Shown piece after piece: positions 8,381 to 17,700 of a stretch of DNA of 58,121 bases (position 1 is its first letter; each line of letters starts with the position of its first letter). This stretch comes from Alistipes sp. (GTDB lineage Bacteria > Bacteroidota > Bacteroidia > Bacteroidales > Rikenellaceae): assembly GCA_017465055.1 (NCBI GenBank), contig JAFTWZ010000024.1, forward strand, positions 1-58,121, in the 5' to 3' direction. Made by a program: the position numbers and the translations under genes. The notes below the pieces were generated by a model. That model worked only from the letters and a program-made list of their open reading frames with translations, searched no databases and was not told where the DNA came from.

Positions 8381-9940
8381 ATGAACAAGATACTTTGGGT
8401 AGATGACGAGATAGACCTTCTCAAGCCCCATATTATGTTTCTGAAGGCGAAGGGCTACGAGGTGGCCACGTCGAACAACGGCTACGACGCCATAGATATG
8501 CTCAGCAGCGACGCCTACGACCTTGTAATCCTCGACGAGATGATGCCCGGTATGACAGGCCTCGAGACACTGCCCCTTATCAAGGCGGCACACCCCTCGC
8601 TACCTGTCATTATGGTGACCAAGAGCGAAGAGGAGAACATAATGGACAAGGCCATAGGCTCCAAGATTGCCGACTACATCATCAAGCCCGTAAACCCCAA
8701 CCAGGTGCTCCTGGCAATAAAGAAGTCGCTACACTCGGAACAGCTGGTCACCGAGCGCACAACGGCCGACTACCGCGCGGAGTTCGGACGCATAGCAGCA
8801 CAGCAGCAGTCGGCATCGACATTTACCGACTGGTGCTCGCTATATCGCAAGATTGTAGGCTGGGAGATAGAGCTCTCGGCATCGTCGGACGCAAGCATAC
8901 GCGAGGTGCTCACATACCAGAAGAACGAGGCAAACCAGGAGTTCTCGAAGTTCGTGCGCCGCAACTACTACAACTGGATAAACCAGCGATGCGACGAGAG
9001 CGAGATACCGACAATGTCGCACACGCTGATGCGCCGCCGCATACTCCCCGACGTCGAGGAGGGCGAGCACACCACACTGCTACTCATAGATAATATGCGC
9101 TACGACCAGTGGCGCACCATAGAGCCTATGCTTCGCGGCCTCTTCGACATCGCCACCGACGACTTCTACTGCTCGATACTACCTACCGCGACGCAGTATG
9201 CTCGCAACTCGCTCTTTGCAGGTCTTATGCCCTTAGCCATAGATCGCCTGATGCCCGACAAGTGGCTCAACGACAACGAGGATGGCGGTAAAAATATGTA
9301 CGAGGAGGAGTTCCTACGCAGGCTTATCGCGCAGACAGGGCGCAAGCTAAAGCTATCGTTCGACAAGCTGGTACGCCCCGAGGCAGGTCGCAGGCTGCTC
9401 GACAATATGCAGCGCGTCTACGATGCCGACTTCTCGGTAATCATATACAACTTCCTCGACATCCTCTCGCACGCACGCACCGAGACAGATATCATCCGCG
9501 AGCTGACTGACGACGAGGCGGCCTTCCGCTCGCTGACACGCTCGTGGTTCGAGCACTCGGAGCTATACACACTCCTTAAGCTGCTCGCAGAGCGCGGACA
9601 CCGCGTGATAATAACCTCCGATCACGGAACTATACGCGTCGACAACCCTGTGCGTGTGACTGGCGACAAGGAGACCTCGGCAAACCTAAGATACAAGACA
9701 GGCCGCAACCTCGCCTACAACTCGCGCGACGTATATGAGGTTACGCGCCCCGAGGATGTGCAGCTACCATCAGGGCGTCTGACATCGAGCTACATATTTG
9801 CCTACAACCGCGACTTCTTGGTCTACAACAACGACGCTAACAAATATATAAGGTACTATAAAAATACCTTCCAGCACGGAGGCATATCGATGGAGGAGAT
9901 GATTGTACCGTACGCAGTGCTTAAACCTAAGAAGAGATAG
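8381..9940 (+). CDS. porX: PorX, type IX secretion response regulator with PglZ domain
   Basis: 519 residues from ATG 8381; a TTG six bases earlier is in frame, but the ATG gives the natural MNKILWVDDE start. Residues 1-120 are a CheY-like receiver with Asp8/Asp9, phospho-acceptor Asp52 (VILDEMMPG), Thr80 and Lys102. Residues about 210-519 are a PglZ/alkaline-phosphatase-superfamily domain with LLLIDNMRYDQW, LPTATQYARNSLFAGLMP and ITSDHGT as metal and nucleophile segments. PorX is the two-component regulator paired with PorY that controls T9SS genes through SigP in Porphyromonas; it lacks a DNA-binding domain, and its PglZ domain has reported phosphodiesterase activity on oligonucleotides. 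Length matches P. gingivalis PorX. No porY lies nearby; orphan placement next to tsaE is usual in the phylum. Confidence 0.93.
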   Translation: MNKILWVDDEIDLLKPHIMFLKAKGYEVATSNNGYDAIDMLSSDAYDLVILDEMMPGMTGLETLPLIKAAHPSLPVIMVTKSEEENIMDKAIGSKIADYIIKPVNPNQVLLAIKKSLHSEQLVTERTTADYRAEFGRIAAQQQSASTFTDWCSLYRKIVGWEIELSASSDASIREVLTYQKNEANQEFSKFVRRNYYNWINQRCDESEIPTMSHTLMRRRILPDVEEGEHTTLLLIDNMRYDQWRTIEPMLRGLFDIATDDFYCSILPTATQYARNSLFAGLMPLAIDRLMPDKWLNDNEDGGKNMYEEEFLRRLIAQTGRKLKLSFDKLVRPEAGRRLLDNMQRVYDADFSVIIYNFLDILSHARTETDIIRELTDDEAAFRSLTRSWFEHSELYTLLKLLAERGHRVIITSDHGTIRVDNPVRVTGDKETSANLRYKTGRNLAYNSRDVYEVTRPEDVQLPSGRLTSSYIFAYNRDFLVYNNDANKYIRYYKNTFQHGGISMEEMIVPYAVLKPKKR

Positions 9941-9997
9941 ACGGACAAACAACTACAACTCACTAATATAGAATACTAATATAGAATAGAGACATAT

Positions 9998-10417
9998 ATG
10001 GATAGAATCATAGAGATAGAGTCGCTCGACGAGCTTGACAAGGTAGCGCAGGCCGTCATCGATGAGCTTGGCACGAGGAGCGTCGTGGCCCTCGATGCAC
10101 CGATGGGCGCAGGTAAGACGACGCTTGTAAGCCGCATCGCCGCGCTACTCGGCGCCGATGACGATGTGACAAGCCCCACCTTCGCCATAGTAAACCAGTA
10201 TGAGGGCGAAAGGACCATATACCACTTCGATATGTACCGCATCGAACGCATAGAGGAGGCCTTAGACTTCGGCGCTGAGGAGTACCTATCGTCAGGCGAG
10301 CTGTGTCTGGTAGAGTGGCCCGAGAAGATTGAGCCACTGCTACCCGACGACACGATGGTAGTTAAGATAGAGATACTATCGCCTACGGCACGACGTTTTG
10401 CAATTCGCCAATTTTAA
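9998..10417 (+). CDS. tsaE: tRNA t6A37 biosynthesis ATPase TsaE
   Basis: 139 residues. The Walker A motif is APMGAGKTT at residues 34-42. It is followed by VTSPTFAIVNQYEG and the conserved YHFDMYRI stretch, then FGAEEYLSSGELCLVEWPEKI, all diagnostic of the TsaE/YjeE family. It acts in the cytoplasm with TsaB and TsaD to transfer the threonylcarbamoyl group to A37 of ANN-decoding tRNAs. It lies 57 bases after porX on the same strand and may be co-transcribed with it. Its stop codon touches the next promoter. Confidence 0.95.
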   Translation: MDRIIEIESLDELDKVAQAVIDELGTRSVVALDAPMGAGKTTLVSRIAALLGADDDVTSPTFAIVNQYEGERTIYHFDMYRIERIEEALDFGAEEYLSSGELCLVEWPEKIEPLLPDDTMVVKIEILSPTARRFAIRQF

Positions 10418-10427
10418 CTACCTTTGC
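10397..10427 (+). promoter_or_regulatory. Predicted promoter overlapping the tsaE 3' end
   Basis: TTTG at 10397-10400, an 18-base spacer, then TACCTTTGC at 10419-10427. The -33 box lies inside the last codons of tsaE. Confidence 0.7.
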
Positions 10428-10459
10428 ACCGTAATAGTAACTCACAAAAGATTACGACT

Positions 10460-10870
10460 ATGGAGAAATACGAATCGAAACAACAACAGATAAACCACCC
10501 CGCAGCGCTCATCTTCCCCATCATCTCGCGTATGGACCTTATGACCCCTGCGATACAGGATAAGGTAGAGGAGTGGGAGGCGACGCCCGACAGCTGCTCG
10601 TTCAAGGTTAAGGGTATGAAGGTAGGCCTACGCATCGCCGAGCGCGTGGAGAACAAACACGTCAAGATTGTCGCCGACCAGGGAGGCGTGCCCATAGACT
10701 TCAGCTTCTGGATTCAGCTCAAGGAGGTTGCAGAGCGCGATACCCGCATACGTATGGTACTGCACGCCGAACTCAATATGATGATGCGTATGATGATTGG
10801 CGGCAAAATAGAGCAGGGACTAAACCAGGCAGTAGAGGGTTTAGCCACTGCACTTAACAACTTCAAGTAG
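10460..10870 (+). CDS. Conserved small protein, SRPBCC/polyketide cyclase-like
   Basis: 136 residues from ATG 10460. A start at 10424 would fall inside the predicted promoter, so it is rejected. Features are MEKYESKQQQINHPAALIFP, a central strand-rich segment (CSFKVKGMKVGLRIAERVENKHVKIVAD) and a C-terminal helix rich in Met (LNMMMRMMIGGKIEQGLNQ). The pattern of a curved sheet with a long C-terminal helix resembles SRPBCC/START-like ligand-binding proteins found in Bacteroidetes next to tsaE or HU genes. No catalytic residues are seen and the ligand is unknown. It has its own promoter and probably ends before the HU promoter. Confidence 0.75.
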   Translation: MEKYESKQQQINHPAALIFPIISRMDLMTPAIQDKVEEWEATPDSCSFKVKGMKVGLRIAERVENKHVKIVADQGGVPIDFSFWIQLKEVAERDTRIRMVLHAELNMMMRMMIGGKIEQGLNQAVEGLATALNNFK

Positions 10871-10945
10871 TCCAACGCTCAGCGGCTATTATTTACCAGA
10901 CAAGGGGTTGCAGAGATAAAAAAAATATTTTATTTTGTTTTTTGC

Positions 10946-10977
10946 TTGCATATTCCCTAAAGATGGCGTATATTTGC
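10946..10977 (+). promoter_or_regulatory. Predicted promoter of the HU gene
   Basis: TTG at 10946-10948, a 20-base spacer, then TATATTTGC at 10969-10977. The leader to the ATG at 11062 is about 80 bases and AT-rich, typical of a strongly expressed gene in this phylum. Confidence 0.65.
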
Positions 10978-11061
10978 GGACATTTTTTGCTATAAGCCCC
11001 CATTTAGGGCAAAGAAGGTGAACAATTTGTTATAATAAACTAAAATAAACTATTTACAACT

Positions 11062-11334
11062 ATGACAAAAGCAGATATCGTAAACGAGATTGCCAAGTCA
11101 ACTGGCGTAGAGAAAATCCAGGTTCAGGCTATCGTAGAGGCATTTATGGAGAGCGTGAAGAACGCGATGGTTAATGGACAGAATGTTTATTTGCGTGGTT
11201 TCGGCAGCTTCATCATCAAGAAGCGCGCTATGAAGGTGGCTCGTAACATCTCGAAGAACACCACCATCACTATTCCAGAGCACAACATCCCTGCTTTCAA
11301 GCCAGCTAAGAGCTTCGCAGGCGAGGTAAAGTAA
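11062..11334 (+). CDS. HU-family DNA-binding protein
   Basis: 90 residues, the usual HU length. It begins MTKADIVNEIAKSTGVEK and contains VNGQNVYLRGFGSFIIKKR, the GFG(S/T)F signature, with the beta-arm segment RNISKNTTITIPEHNIPAFKPAK that inserts in the DNA minor groove. It binds and bends DNA without strong sequence preference and helps compact the nucleoid. The gene is followed after 30 bases by the small mS38-like gene and is probably co-transcribed with it. Confidence 0.95.
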   Translation: MTKADIVNEIAKSTGVEKIQVQAIVEAFMESVKNAMVNGQNVYLRGFGSFIIKKRAMKVARNISKNTTITIPEHNIPAFKPAKSFAGEVK

Positions 11335-11364
11335 GATACTTACAAACCATTAATATTTTAGATT

Positions 11365-11454
11365 ATGCCAAACGGAAAGAAGCACAAGCGCCACAAGATG
11401 GCGACGCACAAGCGCAAGAAGCGTCTTCGCAAGAATCGTCATAAGAAGAAGTAG
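11365..11454 (+). CDS. Tiny basic ribosomal protein, AURKAIP1/COX24 (mS38-like)
   Basis: 29 residues (MPNGKKHKRHK, then MATHKRKKRLRKNRHKKK), from ATG 11365 to TAG 11454. The composition is almost wholly Lys, Arg and His, and KRHKMATHKRKKRLRKNRHK matches the AURKAIP1/COX24 C-terminal domain. Mitochondrial mS38 carries this domain and sits on the small ribosomal subunit; short free-standing bacterial forms are found in Bacteroidetes. It lies 30 bases downstream of HU. It is often missed because of its length. Confidence 0.85.
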   Translation: MPNGKKHKRHKMATHKRKKRLRKNRHKKK

Positions 11455-11656
11455 TCTCTTCTTTACAGACATAGTTGGAGAGGTTGTATAACAGTAGGGG
11501 TTTGTCAGTGGTAGCTTTAGTAGACAACATCGGTAGCAAGGCTAATCGAAAGTCATCAAAAAGAACATAGCAAACCGACCAGTTAGACAACTTCTTCACC
11601 TATTTTTCAAGGGGCCGAACTATAAGCGATATCCACACCGAGAGTAACCAATATTC
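11455..11656. other. Gene-free stretch, nothing clear
   Basis: About 200 bases between the small ribosomal protein gene and the tandem repeat. I see no convincing ORF, promoter or strong terminator. The segment caaggggccgaac near 11610 resembles the start of the tandem unit that follows. Confidence 0.4.
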
Positions 11657-11846
11657 GAGAATCAAGGGCCAGGGCAAGCATCGGGGCGAGATTGAGAATC
11701 AAGGGCCGGAGCAAGCATCGGGCGAGAGATTGGAGAATCAAGGGCCGGAGCAAGCATCGGGCGAGAGATTGGAGAATCAAGGGCCGGAGCAAGCATCGGG
11801 CGAGATTGGAGAATCAAGGGCCGGAGCAAGCATCGGGCGAGATTGG
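11657..11846 (+). repeat. Five tandem 37-39-bp units upstream of rng
   Basis: Copies begin with gagaatcaagggcc at 11657, 11694, 11733, 11772 and 11809 (spacings 37, 39, 39, 37). Each unit contains ggagcaagcatcgggcgaga and ends attg or attgg. The first copy carries several substitutions; the others are nearly identical and differ mainly by a GA indel. A plus-strand open frame through it is low-complexity (RIKGRSKHRARDW repeats) and lacks an independent start signal, so it is not called as a gene. The array ends 191 bases before the rng start. Confidence 0.85.
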
Positions 11847-12037
11847 AGGATTGAGGGTTACGGGGGAGAGAGAGCTATGAAGGTCGGCAGATAGTATGGA
11901 GGTGGTAGGTTACGAGGCGATATTGAGCCGCAGCCATTATAGACAGAGGCAATAGCTTGCCGAATATATGGAGAGTGGCGCATTGGATGCCCAATAATCA
12001 CGACCACCCAGAGAACATCGATTTACATTGCTTAGCT

Positions 12038-13594
12038 ATGAACAGAGAACTATTTATCAATGTAAATCCAACGGAGGTCTCGATAGCACTATGCGAAGAT
12101 AAGGTGCTCGTCGAGCTAAACAAAGAGAAGTGCCAGACAGGGTTTGCCGTAGGCGATATATACCTCGGCAAGGTACGTAAGATTATGCCCGGTCTGAACG
12201 CAGCATTCGTGAACATAGGCCACGAGAAGGATGCATTCATCCACTATCTCGACCTCGGACCAAACTTCACATCGCTGCAGCGATTAGTCGATAGTCGCGA
12301 GCCAGGAAAGCGTGCACTGCGCGTCGAGAGTATGAAGCTCGAAGAGCAGCTGCCTAAAGAGGGACGCATAGGCGACCACCTGAAACCAGGACAGCTCGTA
12401 ATGGTGCAGATAACCAAAGAGGCGATATCGACAAAGGGCCCACGACTGACGGCCGACCTATCGCTCGCAGGTAGAAATGTGGTGTTGGTGCCATTCACAA
12501 GCAAGGTCTTCGTATCGGCAAAGATACGCTCGAACGCTACAAAGAAACGACTTAGAAAGGTTGCACAAGAGGTGCTGCCACAGAACTTCGGTGTCATAAT
12601 ACGCACGGCAGCAGCCGAAGCCGAAGACATCGACATTATGCAAGACATACTCTCTCTGGTTGAGAGATGGAACAAGACCCTCGAAGCTATACGCAAGGGC
12701 ACGGCTCCAGTGCGCCTGATGAGCGAGATGAGCCGCGTAAACACTATTATTCGTGACTCTCTGAACGACACATTCTCGCAGATTATGGTCGATAACGAGA
12801 CGATGTACGGCGAGATTAAGAGCTATATACACGCCATAAAGCCCGATATGGAGCAGCTGGTGAAGCTCTACAAAGGCAAGGTGCCTATCTTCGATAACTT
12901 CGACGTCGCGAAACAGATAAAGTCGTTATTTGCAAAGTATGTATCGCTACGACGTGGCGCATACCTGATAATCGAGCACACCGAGGCTATGCACGTCATC
13001 GACGTTAACTCGGGAAACCGCACCAAAGCCGAGGACGACCAGGAGCAGACAGCCCTCGAGGTTAACTTAGCCGCGGCAGCCGAGATAGCACGACAACTGC
13101 GACTGAGGGATATGGGCGGCATAGTCATAGTCGACTTCATAGATATGCGCAAGCAGCAGAGCCGACAGACGCTATACCAGGAGATGCAAAAGCTAATGGC
13201 TACAGACAAGGCCAAGCATACCATACTGCCCATCACCAAGTTTGGACTTATGCAGATCACCCGACAGAGAGTGCGACCCATTGCTATGGACGAGACGTCG
13301 GACACCTGTCCTACGTGTCACGGTAGCGGCAAGGTCGAGCCTACGATACTCCTCGAAAAGAAGATCGAAGGTCAGGTGCAGCTGCTCGCCGAAAAGGGGT
13401 ACAAATATGTCAACCTTAGGGTTAGCCCATATGTCAAGGCATATCTTTGCGAAGGTCTCATCTCGAAGAGACTACGTTGGATTTTTAAGTACAAGCTACG
13501 CATCGATATATCGTCGGACCAGAGTGTCGGAATGATAGATGTAAGCTACTTAGACAAAAAGGGAGAGTCGCTTCTAATAAACTCCGCAGAGTAG
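12038..13594 (+). CDS. rng: Ribonuclease G/E family endoribonuclease
   Basis: 518 residues from ATG 12038 (MNRELFINVNPTEVSIAL). The open frame extends 27 codons upstream without family similarity. Order: S1-like RNA-binding region about 36-130 (GDIYLGKVRKIMPGLNAAFVNIG), then the 5'-sensor/RNase H-like part, then the catalytic metal site with Asp322 in IDVNSGN and Asp366 in IVIVDFIDM. The Zn-link motif CPTCHGSG (Cys424, Cys427) follows. It cleaves single-stranded A/U-rich RNA and processes 16S rRNA 5' ends in relatives. It is of RNase G length, lacking the long RNase E scaffold tail. It starts the rng-mfd pair (17-base gap). The tandem-repeat leader upstream may affect expression, as E. coli RNase E autoregulates through its leader; that is inference. 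Confidence 0.93.
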   Translation: MNRELFINVNPTEVSIALCEDKVLVELNKEKCQTGFAVGDIYLGKVRKIMPGLNAAFVNIGHEKDAFIHYLDLGPNFTSLQRLVDSREPGKRALRVESMKLEEQLPKEGRIGDHLKPGQLVMVQITKEAISTKGPRLTADLSLAGRNVVLVPFTSKVFVSAKIRSNATKKRLRKVAQEVLPQNFGVIIRTAAAEAEDIDIMQDILSLVERWNKTLEAIRKGTAPVRLMSEMSRVNTIIRDSLNDTFSQIMVDNETMYGEIKSYIHAIKPDMEQLVKLYKGKVPIFDNFDVAKQIKSLFAKYVSLRRGAYLIIEHTEAMHVIDVNSGNRTKAEDDQEQTALEVNLAAAAEIARQLRLRDMGGIVIVDFIDMRKQQSRQTLYQEMQKLMATDKAKHTILPITKFGLMQITRQRVRPIAMDETSDTCPTCHGSGKVEPTILLEKKIEGQVQLLAEKGYKYVNLRVSPYVKAYLCEGLISKRLRWIFKYKLRIDISSDQSVGMIDVSYLDKKGESLLINSAE

Positions 13595-13611
13595 TAACCA
13601 AGTGAAGCGAT

Positions 13612-16600
13612 ATGGATTACTTAAAAAGCATCATCGGCAAGTCCAAACGTGCCGCTGAGCTTAAGAAATGTTTGGAAAACATAGGCTCTACCGTCCATCT
13701 CGAGCAGATGGTCGGCGGAGCCTATTCGCTTTATGCGGCACATATAGTCGAGCGATTAGGTGGCATACATATCTTCGTTGCCGACGATAGAGATAGCGCC
13801 GCATACCTCGTAAACGACCTCTACGAACTACTCGACGAGGAGCACGTAGGCTTCTTCGCGTCGGGATATAAGCGCTCGGCAGCCTATGGCGCCGAGGATG
13901 CTCAGGGCATTGTGCGCCGCACAGCAGCGCTCAATGCGATAAAGAACTTTAAGAAGGGGTATTTGGTCATATGCACCTACCCCGAGGCGCTGGCCGAGAG
14001 CGTTGCCGACGAGGAGCGTCTCGCCGAGCAGTCGCTACACTTAGCCGTAGGCGACACGATGCAGCAGGCGAGCCTCGTAGAGTGGCTTGCGGAGCACAAC
14101 TTCACACGTGTAGACTTTGTCTACGAGCCAGGACAATACTCCGTACGAGGAGGACTCGTGGATATATTCTCTTACGTAGAGTCTAAGCCCTATCGTGTCG
14201 ACTTCTTCGGCGACGTCATAGACTCCTTACGCCGTTTCGACATCTCGAGCCAGCTCTCGGCCGAGCGTCCCGACGAGGTAGACATCATACCGAATATGCT
14301 CAGCGACTCGGGCGCGGCGAAGCGTGTCTCGCTGGCCACCTTTGCAGCCGAAGCTACGTGGTGGATGGCCGATGGCGACCACATACTGCGTAAGATAGCC
14401 GACATACGCAAGAAGGTATTGGAGACGGCCGAGAGCGAGGAGGATGCCGAGCGCTTAGCGCAGCGCGTCACCTCGCGACAGAGACTCCTCGAGGAGCTTA
14501 AGGGCCAAACGTTGGTGCTTCGCCGCAACAACATCCGCGAGCGTGAGGCTACGCACACCGTAACCTTCAACACACAGCCTCAGCCAGCCTTCAACCGCAA
14601 CTTCGAGATGCTGGCCGACGACATACGCTGGAACAGCGAGCGCGGCTACACCACCTCGATACTCTCGCACAACAAGGCTCAGATAGAGCGACTTACGAAT
14701 ATCTTTCACCAGGTGGGACGCCGCACCGTGGAGTTCCGCTCGGAGGATGTCGTACTTCACGAGGGTTTCATCGACAACGACATTAAGGTCTGCCTCTATA
14801 CCGACCATCAGATCTTCGATCGCTACCAGCGCTACCGCATACGTGGCGAGATAAAGCGCGACGAGCAGATGACCGTCGCCGAGCTTAACGCCCTCAAGGT
14901 GGGCGACTACGTGGTCCACATCGACCACGGTGTGGGTCGCTTCGGAGGCCTTGTCAAACTGCAGGAGAATGGCCGCACAAAGGAGGCTATCAAGCTGGTA
15001 TACAAGGATAACGACATACTCTTTGTCAACGTTCACGCGCTGCACCGCATCTCGCGATACAAGAGTGGCGAGAGCGAGCCTCCGAAGATTTACAAACTGG
15101 GCAATGGCGCTTGGCAGAAGCTCAAGGCCACGACAAAGCGCGCCGTAAAGGATATATCGCGCGAGCTTATAGCGTTGTACGCCAAGCGTAAGGCCTCGAA
15201 GGGCTTTGCCTTCTCCGAGGATGGATATCTGCAGCAGGAGCTTGAGGCCTCGTTTAAGTGGGAGGATACTCCTGACCAGCAGACAGCCATCGCCGCCGTA
15301 AAGCGCGATATGGAGTCGCCCGAGCCTATGGATAGGCTTGTATGTGGCGACGTAGGCTTCGGCAAGACCGAGGTGGCGATACGCGCAGCCTTCAAGGCGG
15401 CGTGCGACGGCAAGCAGACCGCCGTACTCGTGCCTACGACCATCCTCGCACTGCAACACTACCGCTCCTTCTCGGAGCGTCTGCGCGACCTGCCCGTGAC
15501 GGTAGAGTATATAAACCGCACCAAGTCGGCAAAGGAGACACGACGCATAGCCGAGGAGCTTAAAGCAGGTAAGATAGATATCCTTATTGGTACGCACAAG
15601 ATACTATCTAAGCAGCTGGAGTTCCACGACTTAGGACTTCTAATCATCGACGAGGAGCAGAAATTCGGCGTAGCGGCTAAAGAGAAGCTCACGCAGCTAT
15701 CCGTCTCGGTAGATACGCTGACGCTCACCGCCACGCCTATACCTCGCACGCTGCAGTTCTCGCTTATGGGCTCGCGCGACCTCTCGGTGATCTCTACCCC
15801 ACCGCCCAACCGCCAGCCTATAGTCACCGAATCGCACGTCTTCTCCGAGGAGGTGATACGCGACGCTATCGAGGAGGAGCTCTCGCGCGGTGGCCAAGTA
15901 TACTTCGTGCACAACAGAGTCGAGGATATTATGACCATCCAGGGTCTTATCACACGCCTCTGCCCTAAGGCACGTGTGGGCGTAGGACACGGCCGTATGC
16001 CCGCCGAGCAGCTCGAGAAGCTCATTATGGACTTCATCTATGGCGAGTTCGACGTGCTACTGGCCACGACCATCATCGAGAATGGCATAGATATTGGCAA
16101 CGCCAACACCATCATCATCAACGATGCGCACCGCTTTGGTCTTAGCGACCTGCACCAGCTACGAGGCCGCGTGGGACGCTCCGACAAGAAGGGTTTCTGC
16201 TATCTGCTCTCGCCGCCAGACCAGATTCTGGGCGACGACGCACGCCGCCGTCTGCGCGCCATCGAGGAGTTCTCGGACCTCGGTTCGGGCTTTAACATCG
16301 CTATGCAGGACCTCGACATTCGTGGCGCAGGTAACCTCCTGGGTGCTGAGCAGAGCGGCTTTATCGCCGACATAGGTATCGAGACCTACCAGAAGATTTT
16401 GGCGCAGGCCATCTCGGAGCTACGTGCCGAGGGCCTCGACACCTCGGGACTCTCGCAGGCCGAGAACGATGCTATGAAGGAGATATCGTTTGTCGACGAT
16501 GCCACTATCGACATCGACGTAGACGCCTCGATACCAGATAGCTACGTGCGTTCACAGAGCGAGAAGCTACGCCTCTACCGCGAAATCGACGCTATGAAGA

Positions 16601-16959
16601 GCGACGAGCAGTTTGAGGCCCTGATACTCCGCCTCACGGACCGCTTTGGCCCAGTGCCAGAGCCTGTACTCACGCTTATCGACGTGGTTAAGCTCCGCAA
16701 AGAGGCCGTCAACCTCGGTATGGAGCACGTCAAGGTTAAGAACGGCCTTATGATCGTTAGGTTCGTCGGCGATAACAACTCGCCATTCTTCAAGACCGAC
16801 ACCTTCTTGGGTATGCTTCGCAAGGTTGTCGGCGATCCCGAGCGATTTGTGGTCAAGCAGTACAATAACCGCCTCTCGATGACCGTTAGAAAGATATACT
16901 CTGTGGCCGAGGGTGTTGCGATGCTACGCAAGCTCGCCCAGCGAGAGGATAAGCACTAA
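13612..16959 (+). CDS. mfd: Transcription-repair coupling factor Mfd
   Basis: 1115 residues. N-terminal UvrB-homology modules cover about 1-330, then a CarD/RID-type RNA polymerase interaction domain (VGDYVVHIDHGVGRFGG, about 425-500). RecG-like translocase domains follow with Walker A GDVGFGKT at 579-586, DEEQ in IIDEEQKFG, and TATPIPRTLQFSLMG. The TRCF C-terminal domain comes last (about 980-1100). It uses ATP to push stalled RNA polymerase off DNA and recruits UvrA. The length is usual. The start ATG 13612 is 17 bases after rng, and coaX starts 6 bases after the stop, suggesting one transcript. Confidence 0.97.
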   Translation: MDYLKSIIGKSKRAAELKKCLENIGSTVHLEQMVGGAYSLYAAHIVERLGGIHIFVADDRDSAAYLVNDLYELLDEEHVGFFASGYKRSAAYGAEDAQGIVRRTAALNAIKNFKKGYLVICTYPEALAESVADEERLAEQSLHLAVGDTMQQASLVEWLAEHNFTRVDFVYEPGQYSVRGGLVDIFSYVESKPYRVDFFGDVIDSLRRFDISSQLSAERPDEVDIIPNMLSDSGAAKRVSLATFAAEATWWMADGDHILRKIADIRKKVLETAESEEDAERLAQRVTSRQRLLEELKGQTLVLRRNNIREREATHTVTFNTQPQPAFNRNFEMLADDIRWNSERGYTTSILSHNKAQIERLTNIFHQVGRRTVEFRSEDVVLHEGFIDNDIKVCLYTDHQIFDRYQRYRIRGEIKRDEQMTVAELNALKVGDYVVHIDHGVGRFGGLVKLQENGRTKEAIKLVYKDNDILFVNVHALHRISRYKSGESEPPKIYKLGNGAWQKLKATTKRAVKDISRELIALYAKRKASKGFAFSEDGYLQQELEASFKWEDTPDQQTAIAAVKRDMESPEPMDRLVCGDVGFGKTEVAIRAAFKAACDGKQTAVLVPTTILALQHYRSFSERLRDLPVTVEYINRTKSAKETRRIAEELKAGKIDILIGTHKILSKQLEFHDLGLLIIDEEQKFGVAAKEKLTQLSVSVDTLTLTATPIPRTLQFSLMGSRDLSVISTPPPNRQPIVTESHVFSEEVIRDAIEEELSRGGQVYFVHNRVEDIMTIQGLITRLCPKARVGVGHGRMPAEQLEKLIMDFIYGEFDVLLATTIIENGIDIGNANTIIINDAHRFGLSDLHQLRGRVGRSDKKGFCYLLSPPDQILGDDARRRLRAIEEFSDLGSGFNIAMQDLDIRGAGNLLGAEQSGFIADIGIETYQKILAQAISELRAEGLDTSGLSQAENDAMKEISFVDDATIDIDVDASIPDSYVRSQSEKLRLYREIDAMKSDEQFEALILRLTDRFGPVPEPVLTLIDVVKLRKEAVNLGMEHVKVKNGLMIVRFVGDNNSPFFKTDTFLGMLRKVVGDPERFVVKQYNNRLSMTVRKIYSVAEGVAMLRKLAQREDKH

Positions 16960-16965
16960 GCCGCG

Positions 16966-17700
16966 ATGAAGCTGATTGTAGACATAGGAAATAGCCGTGC
17001 AAAGGTGGTGGTGATGCGTGGTAGTGAGGTAGTTAAGAGTCTCACTACCGAGTCGCTTGCTAAGGCCGATATCGAGGCGTTGGTGGGGCAATATCCTGCC
17101 TTGCGCCGCGCTATTGTAGCCTCTACTCGCGGCGATGGCGATAGAGTTACGGAGGTGGTGCGAAGTGCAGGAATCGAGGCTCTGCATTTCAACCCTGCGA
17201 CAACACCCATACCGCTTGAGAATCGCTATCTGACGCCCGCGACATTAGGGCCAGATAGGTTAGCTGCGGCCGTAGGAGCGAGCGCCTTGTACCCTAATCG
17301 CGACGTTATGATTGTCGACTTTGGCACGGCCATAACCATCGACTACGTTGTCGGCGGAGCCTTCGTCGGAGGCAACATCTCGCCAGGCGTGACCACACGT
17401 TTTCGCGCACTGGCCGACTACACCGCACGCCTGCCTCTATGCTCGGCGACAGAGCAGGTTTTGGAGTATGGCCGCACGACACAGGAGGCCATCGAGCAGG
17501 GCGTGATGCGCGGCGTTGAACAGGAGATTAAGGGCTACGTAGAGAGTTTTTTAGCAAAAAACTGTGAAAATTGCACTATTTTCACCGGAGGTGATGCAAA
17601 ATATTTTGTAAAGAGAATTAAAAATGCGATATTTGCAGACTGTGAGCCCGTAGTTTACGGTCTTAGCACAATTTTAGAGTATAATGCAGAGAAGTTTTAG
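16966..17700 (+). CDS. coaX: Type III pantothenate kinase CoaX
   Basis: 244 residues. ASKHA-fold motifs: phosphate-1 DIGNSRAK at 6-13, GPDRLAAAVGA at 95-105 and VDFGTAITID at 117-126 with catalytic Asp118, then GGNISPG at 135-141. It phosphorylates pantothenate in the first step of CoA synthesis, is insensitive to CoA feedback and typically needs a monovalent cation. The start is 6 bases after mfd. The 3' end overlaps the next gene by 17 bases, an arrangement that points to co-transcription with the envelope block downstream. Confidence 0.95.
   Translation: MKLIVDIGNSRAKVVVMRGSEVVKSLTTESLAKADIEALVGQYPALRRAIVASTRGDGDRVTEVVRSAGIEALHFNPATTPIPLENRYLTPATLGPDRLAAAVGASALYPNRDVMIVDFGTAITIDYVVGGAFVGGNISPGVTTRFRALADYTARLPLCSATEQVLEYGRTTQEAIEQGVMRGVEQEIKGYVESFLAKNCENCTIFTGGDAKYFVKRIKNAIFADCEPVVYGLSTILEYNAEKF

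Noticed and set aside
8375-8383. TTG start two codons before the porX ATG
   Set aside because: The ATG at 8381 gives the standard MNKILWVDDE start of the receiver domain; the TTG adds only two residues.
11692-11880. 62-residue plus-strand ORF in the tandem repeat before rng
   Set aside because: It consists of repeat translations only (RIKGRSKHRARDW) and the GA indels shift its frame between copies.
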